Shown here piece by piece: positions 59,877 to 64,000 of a stretch of 64,000 bases of DNA (position 1 is the stretch's first letter; every line of letters begins with the position of its first letter). This DNA comes from CAZLMW01 sp964560875 (GTDB taxonomy: Bacteria > Myxococcota_A > UBA9042), in NCBI GenBank assembly GCA_964560875.1, contig CAZLMW010000010.1:31305-95304 (forward strand), given 5' to 3'. The notes beneath the pieces were generated by a model. That model was given only the letters and a program-made list of their open reading frames with translations, was not told where the DNA came from and did no database searches. The position numbers and the translations under genes were made by a program.

Positions 59877-61826
59877 CTACAGGCTGGGCTGATCGCGCTC
59901 GAGGGCGGTCGCCATCAGGCGATCGATAATGCCCTCGAGCGGTGTTTCCTTACGAACACGGCGTCTCTTCCTGGCGGGCGCGTCATCGGCGGATTCGAGC
60001 GCCACGACCGGCACATGCATCCCGCTGGCGCCGCGCTTCTTGCTCGCGCCGGAGACCGCGGTCAGGCCCTCGCTTCCGGGGACACCACGGTCCACGAGCA
60101 CGAGGTCGTAGGCGCCGCTGGCCACCTTCTCGGCGGCGCCTTCACCGCTTGGCGCGAGCGTGACCTGGCAGCCGAGTTGTTCCAGCGCGCGACCCGTGAC
60201 TGTCCGCGCGATGTCGCTGGAATCGATGACGAGCACGCGAGGCGGCTTGGCAAGGGAGACAGCGGCCCGACGCGGCGGTGGCGCGATGGGGGCGACGCGG
60301 CGACTCTTGTGGCGGGAAACGAGGTCGCTGAGCACGGAAATCAACTGCCGGCGTCGGACCGGCTGTCGCATGCAAGCGTCGTAGCCGATCCGCTTGAGGC
60401 GCGCGACGTCCACGTCGAGCTGCGCATGGCCGATCTTGATGACCGATGTGGACATGAACGCCCCGTCCGCGCGAAGCACGCGAGCGAGCGCATCGCCGGG
60501 TGCGTCTTGCAGTCGATCACCGACGAGCACGAGGTCAAACGCAACGTCGAAAGCGCGCGCCTGGAGCACCGAACCGAGCGCGTCTTTGGCCGTGGCACAC
60601 ACGGAAACGGCGCAGCCGACTTCGGCCAGCGTTCGGGCCAGCGTGTCGCGCATCGGTTCGGATCGGGCCACGACTAGCACGCGCCGACTCGCCAGGTTGT
60701 GACGGGGCATCGGTCGAGGGGGGCTCGCAGCGGCACTCATCGGCACCGTGAACGTGAAGATCGACCCGCGACCAACCGTGCTGAGTCCCTCGGAGCGGCC
60801 GCCCATGAGCTCGACGAGCCCGCGGCTGATCCTCAGCCCCATGCCCGTGCCTTCGCGGATACCACCGGACGGCTGCCGCTGCACAAGTGTCGAAAACAGG
60901 GTGTCGATCTCGCCGTTGGGCATCCCGCAGCCGGTGTCCTCTACGGTAAGTGTCAGATCCACGGCAGCGCCATCCGAGCGCGTGGTGGCGCCGATTCGGA
61001 CGTGACCTGACGCGGTGAATCGAACGGCGTTGCTGACGAGGTTGCCGAGCACCTGTCGGACGCGATCGCCATCGCCGTGCACGATGGGTGGCTGCAGCCC
61101 GCCGACGTCACAGACGATGTCCACGCTGGAGTCGGCGGCGAGAGCGTGTTCCGCGGCCACCTCTTCTACCAGCGCTTCGACGTCGAAGTCGGACTCGATC
61201 AGCTCCATCGTGCCGGACTTGATACGGCCGAGATCCACGATGTCGTCAACGAGCGCGAGCATCGAATCGCCGGATTGGCGCAGAGTCTCCACGAAGCGAC
61301 GCTCGTCATGGTCGAGCTCGGTCTGCAGCAAGAGCGTCGACATGCCGACCATGGCATGGACGGGCGAGCGGATCGCGTCGGCGTCGGGCGCGTCGTCTCC
61401 GTCGTCGGTCGCGGTGATCCGGCCGAGATCGCTGGCGGCACGCACGACGTTTTCAACCTCGTCGATGATGCAGAATGCGCCGCCGGGATTGGACTCCTGC
61501 TCCACGGCGACGGCCAGCAAGCGCACATGGGCGACAGAATCGTCAGCGCGCAGCACGCGGTGGGTCAGTCTTGCGGCGGTACGGAGGCCGTCGGCGAATT
61601 CCTCGAGGACCGCGCTGAGCAGTGGGATGTCGTCGCGATGCACGAAATCGAGCAACGGGGTGCCCGAGAGGCTTTGGCAGCGACCGCATACGAGGGATTG
61701 GAGCGCGTCGTTTGATGCTCGAATGAAGCCCTGCGCGTCGACCATGCACATCCCGATCGGCGCGAGCGAAAAGATTCGCTCAACGGCGTTTTCGGGGAGC
61801 TCGAATCGGCGGTCGTGGCGACCCAT
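59877..61826 (-). CDS. PAS-containing hybrid histidine kinase lacking the phospho-acceptor histidine
   Basis: The 649-residue protein has a PAS domain (about 10-125, RIFSLAPIGMCMVDAQGFIRASNDA). The dimerisation helix reads DADAIRSPVHAMVGM where active kinases read SHEIRTP, so the histidine is replaced by Asp. The ATPase domain keeps NLVSNAVRF, VEDTGCGMP and GTGMGLRI. The first receiver (~390-510) reads LVLVGDRLQD, lacking the usual Asp. The second (~530-649) keeps LVLVDRGVP with VIDSSD. It may act as an ATP-sensing scaffold or modulate another kinase. No transmembrane segment. Confidence 0.85.
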   Translation of the reverse strand: MGRHDRRFELPENAVERIFSLAPIGMCMVDAQGFIRASNDALQSLVCGRCQSLSGTPLLDFVHRDDIPLLSAVLEEFADGLRTAARLTHRVLRADDSVAHVRLLAVAVEQESNPGGAFCIIDEVENVVRAASDLGRITATDDGDDAPDADAIRSPVHAMVGMSTLLLQTELDHDERRFVETLRQSGDSMLALVDDIVDLGRIKSGTMELIESDFDVEALVEEVAAEHALAADSSVDIVCDVGGLQPPIVHGDGDRVRQVLGNLVSNAVRFTASGHVRIGATTRSDGAAVDLTLTVEDTGCGMPNGEIDTLFSTLVQRQPSGGIREGTGMGLRISRGLVELMGGRSEGLSTVGRGSIFTFTVPMSAAASPPRPMPRHNLASRRVLVVARSEPMRDTLARTLAEVGCAVSVCATAKDALGSVLQARAFDVAFDLVLVGDRLQDAPGDALARVLRADGAFMSTSVIKIGHAQLDVDVARLKRIGYDACMRQPVRRRQLISVLSDLVSRHKSRRVAPIAPPPRRAAVSLAKPPRVLVIDSSDIARTVTGRALEQLGCQVTLAPSGEGAAEKVASGAYDLVLVDRGVPGSEGLTAVSGASKKRGASGMHVPVVALESADDAPARKRRRVRKETPLEGIIDRLMATALERDQPSL

Positions 61827-62097
61827 TCGGATGCCTCCGACGGGGATTCACCGCTTCTGCGAGTTCAAACGGAAATGTCAGAACAATAAATGGTGCGGCG
61901 GTGCGGAGCGACCTCAATATGCACGACGTGCCGCGAGCGCGCTAGACTTTTTTGTAGGCCTAACACCGTATGAACGGTTGGAACGACGACGTTTTTCGCG
62001 CTTGTAAATAACCTGATGAAGCCCACCGGGGCGATACCCGCAGCGGTCGGGGTGGTTGGCAGGTGGGCGCAGATTGGGCGCGACCCTCGCCGCCGAC
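61827..62097. other. low-GC intergenic region
   Basis: The stretch 61860-62010 is clearly AT-richer than its surroundings and should carry the promoter of the hybrid kinase. A T-run (61949-61954) follows gcgcgctagac on the plus strand, but without a good stem. No gene or known RNA was recognised. Confidence 0.4.
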
Positions 62098-63021
62098 TCA
62101 CGGCATCGACGGGGGCGAAAAACGGGAATCCTGGCGCCAGGCCGTGCTCAGAAAATCGAGAAAGCTGCGGACCTTGGCGGCGACGAGACGACGGCTTGGA
62201 TACACGGCGTAGATACGCCCGCCCCCACACTGCCAGGCCGGCAGGACGGCTTTCAGGCGCCCCTCGCGGCAGTGCGCGTTGCTATGAAAGTCGGGCACGA
62301 CCGCCAATCCGAGACCGGCGATGGCGGACTCGGTCAGCGGGCTGAAGTTGTTGCACTTGAACCGGCGCCGGGGCCGGAAGCTGAACGTCTTGTCACCATG
62401 CCGGAGCGTCAACGTGCCTCCAAACGGCGAGCGATCGAACATGAGGAACGTATGCGACGACAGGTCCGAGGGTTCGGTGATCGGGGGACTGGCCGCGAGA
62501 TACGCGGGCGAGGCGACAATACGGATCGCTGTTCGTCCGAGTTGACGCACGACGAGGCTGGAATCGGGCATCGATCCAGCACGGATCGCGACGTCGTAGC
62601 CCTCGTCCACCACGTCGACGATGCGTTCGGTGAGCACGAGATCGACGTCGATGTCCGGGTACTTGGCCAGGAAAGAGGCGATGACGGGGCTGACGTACAT
62701 CATGCCGATGTCGACTGGCGCCGTGACGCGGAGGTGGCCGCGCGGATCGCTCTGCGAATCGGTAACGTCGCGGGCGGCTTCGTTGAGGTCGGTCAGCGTG
62801 CGCGACACGCGTTCGTAGAAGGTCGCGCCGGCTTCGGTCAGCCGCAGCTGCCGTGTTGTGCGATGCAGCAGACGGACGCCGAGTCTCTCTTCGAGCGACG
62901 AAACCTTGCGGCTGATGGTGGACTTGCGGACGTCGATCGCTCGCGCGGCTGCGGTAAATGTGCCGGCTTCGACTACGCGACAGAAGACCTGGACTTCGTT
63001 GAGGTCGATCATCACCGCCAT
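62098..63021 (-). CDS. LysR-family transcriptional regulator
   Basis: The 307-residue protein has an N-terminal winged helix-turn-helix (about 6-65, LNEVQVFCRVVEAGTFTAAARAI ... KSTISRKVSSLEERLGVRLLHRTTR) and a periplasmic-binding-protein-like effector domain (about 95-300). The recognition pattern is of the CrgA/AaeR-like subgroup. ATG 63021 and ATG 63012 are both possible starts. It follows the class IV aminotransferase by 49 bases on the same strand and may control it. GTTGC-6-GCAAC lies directly upstream of the start and could be an autoregulatory site. Confidence 0.92.
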   Translation of the reverse strand: MAVMIDLNEVQVFCRVVEAGTFTAAARAIDVRKSTISRKVSSLEERLGVRLLHRTTRQLRLTEAGATFYERVSRTLTDLNEAARDVTDSQSDPRGHLRVTAPVDIGMMYVSPVIASFLAKYPDIDVDLVLTERIVDVVDEGYDVAIRAGSMPDSSLVVRQLGRTAIRIVASPAYLAASPPITEPSDLSSHTFLMFDRSPFGGTLTLRHGDKTFSFRPRRRFKCNNFSPLTESAIAGLGLAVVPDFHSNAHCREGRLKAVLPAWQCGGGRIYAVYPSRRLVAAKVRSFLDFLSTAWRQDSRFSPPSMP

Positions 63022-63070
63022 CGTTGCATGTCGGCAACAATATGTCCATGTTGGGCGACATTGTCAGGTT

Positions 63071-63847
63071 CTACGCAACAATCCCGCATTCGCTCGCGGC
63101 GAGAGCGCGGAACGCGGCGAGCAGGCGCCGGCCGTTGGGATCCCAGCCGGGCAGCGCCTCGCCGTCGAGTTCGGTGACCGGGGCGAGCTCCTTGAGGGTC
63201 GAGCTGACATACATGTGCTGGATTGCCGCGGCGCGCGCGATGGGCCCGACATGAACGTCGAGGCCATCGAGGGCCGCAGCTTCGAGGAGAGCGGCTCGGG
63301 TGACGCCCGCGAGCTGACCGCCGTCCAGGGCAGGCGTGCATAACCTGCCCCCGATCACGACAAAGACGTTACTGCGGTTGCATTCCAGCAGCGTGCCGGA
63401 GCGATCGGTTATCAGGACCTCGTCGACGCCATAGTGCCGGCAAGCGAGGATCCACGATGCACGGCTGCCGTGTTTGACCGTCCCCGGCAGCCAAGCAGCG
63501 GGCTGCATCTCAACTGTCGCAAGTCGGAGGGGCGCGGCGATTCGGGATTCGTCGATGGCTTCGACGGTGAGGACGCGGTTGCCCCCGGCGGTGAGCGCGA
63601 TACGAATGCACGCGTTGGGCATCAGCTGCGAGGCTTCGAGGACCTCCTGGCGGAGCGCATCGATCGGCGGCATGACGATTCCGAGCGCGGTACATGAGCC
63701 GACAAGACGCTCGAGATGGTGCCGCAATCGGAAGGGCTGCTTGCCATAGGTCCGCAGAGACTCGAACACATTGAGCCCGCGCGTGAACCCGGGGTCGTTG
63801 CCCGGGAGACCGCCGTCCCGCTCACCATTGACGAACACTGCTTGCAT
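63071..63847 (-). CDS. class IV PLP-dependent aminotransferase
   Basis: The 258-residue protein is of the BCAT / D-alanine aminotransferase / aminodeoxychorismate lyase fold: GFTRGLNVFESLRTYGKQPFRLRHHLERL, Schiff-base Lys125 (GTVKHGSRA), then DEVLITDRSGTLLECNRSNVFVV with the glutamate contacting the pyridine ring, and GVTRAALLE as the phosphate-binding Thr segment. The specific substrate is unclear. ATG 63847 has GGAGG six bases upstream. A second in-frame ATG at 63886 lies in a duplicated copy of the same start region but has a weaker site. Confidence 0.85.
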   Translation of the reverse strand: MQAVFVNGERDGGLPGNDPGFTRGLNVFESLRTYGKQPFRLRHHLERLVGSCTALGIVMPPIDALRQEVLEASQLMPNACIRIALTAGGNRVLTVEAIDESRIAAPLRLATVEMQPAAWLPGTVKHGSRASWILACRHYGVDEVLITDRSGTLLECNRSNVFVVIGGRLCTPALDGGQLAGVTRAALLEAAALDGLDVHVGPIARAAAIQHMYVSSTLKELAPVTELDGEALPGWDPNGRRLLAAFRALAASECGIVA

Positions 63848-63895
63848 GCCGGACCTCCACTGCTTGAGTGCCGGCGCTGCTTGCATGCCGGACCT
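63838..63895. repeat. 19-bp direct repeat duplicating a start codon region
   Basis: ctgcttgcatgccggacct occurs at 63838-63856 and again at 63877-63895, a period of 39 bases (13 codons). Each copy contains the minus-strand ATG and part of the ribosome site of the aminotransferase, so the frame is kept. Confidence 0.85.
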
Positions 63896-63956
63896 GACGC
63901 AAGCGCGCGCAAGGTAGGTCGGAACCGCGCGCGCTGTGAAGGGAAGGTAGGCAGCC

Positions 63957-63994
63957 CCGAGCAAAGTTTGTGCCGGTCCGAGCCAAGTTTGTGC
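63957..63994. repeat. two 17-bp direct repeats, 21-bp period
   Basis: ccgagcaaagtttgtgc (63957-63973) and ccgagccaagtttgtgc (63978-63994) differ by one base. The 21-bp period is two DNA turns, as expected for tandem protein binding. They lie about 110 bases upstream of the aminotransferase start, at the window edge, and may continue beyond it. Confidence 0.6.
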
Positions 63995-64000
63995 GGGGCC

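Noticed and set aside
61827..62007. plus-strand coding end in the low-GC intergenic region
   Set aside because: The translated segment has no upstream gene in frame except antisense to the hybrid kinase, and no recognised domain.

Overview
The window is high-GC, densely coded bacterial DNA with many 4-bp ATGA/GTGA gene overlaps. It looks like a Myxococcota/Bradymonadota-type (former deltaproteobacterial) genome. The signs are cysteine-rich DDGxxCT repeat lipoproteins, a subtilase ending in a MYXO-CTERM-like sorting tail, a eukaryote-like Ser/Thr kinase, an FHA protein, MJ0042-type zinc ribbons and several two-component proteins. One 100-N scaffold gap (11337-11436) lies inside a coding tandem repeat. 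No rRNA, tRNA or CRISPR array was seen.

Layout. 1-5881: a glycan or lipid assembly block (truncated radical SAM protein, methyltransferase, GT39-like membrane glycosyltransferase, GT4 glycosyltransferase, and a convergent O-antigen ligase/polymerase-like protein). 6089-13386: secreted or surface proteins (lectin/fibrinogen-like lipoprotein, MYXO-CTERM subtilase, ferritin-like protein, repeat lipoprotein) and a divergent group II PLP decarboxylase. 13501-15910: an SDR enzyme and a soluble hybrid sensor kinase. 17027-20476 (minus; with the PhyH gene from 16236): PhyH dioxygenase, Wzx-like flippase, methyltransferase and B12-type radical SAM protein, probably a second glycan or natural-product operon.

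22113-33509 is the metabolic centre. An M17 aminopeptidase, a Ser/Thr kinase fused to a receiver domain and a zinc-ribbon membrane protein run without a break into cofG and cofH. cofE-cofD lie on the minus strand, and an F420:NADP oxidoreductase (npdG type) is divergent from them. An LLM-family F420-dependent oxidoreductase follows, overlapping an exported protein with a kinase-like glycine loop. The organism therefore probably makes and uses coenzyme F420; cofC is not in the window.

34850-45733 holds a penicillin-acylase-family lipoprotein, an OmpR-type two-component pair, an FHA protein, a YceD protein without rpmF, a probably inactive rhomboid-like protein with a long tail, a hydrolase and a VOC protein. 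45783-46200 is a scar: a D-threonine-aldolase C-terminus next to an IS5-type transposase fragment. 46334-51288 has a metallo-beta-lactamase/cNMP-binding fusion, SlyD and two lipoproteins of unknown function. 51565-59721 is one 2,718-residue lipoprotein with four six-bladed NHL propellers and long DDGxxCT arrays. The window ends with a hybrid histidine kinase lacking its phospho-acceptor histidine, a LysR regulator and a class IV aminotransferase.
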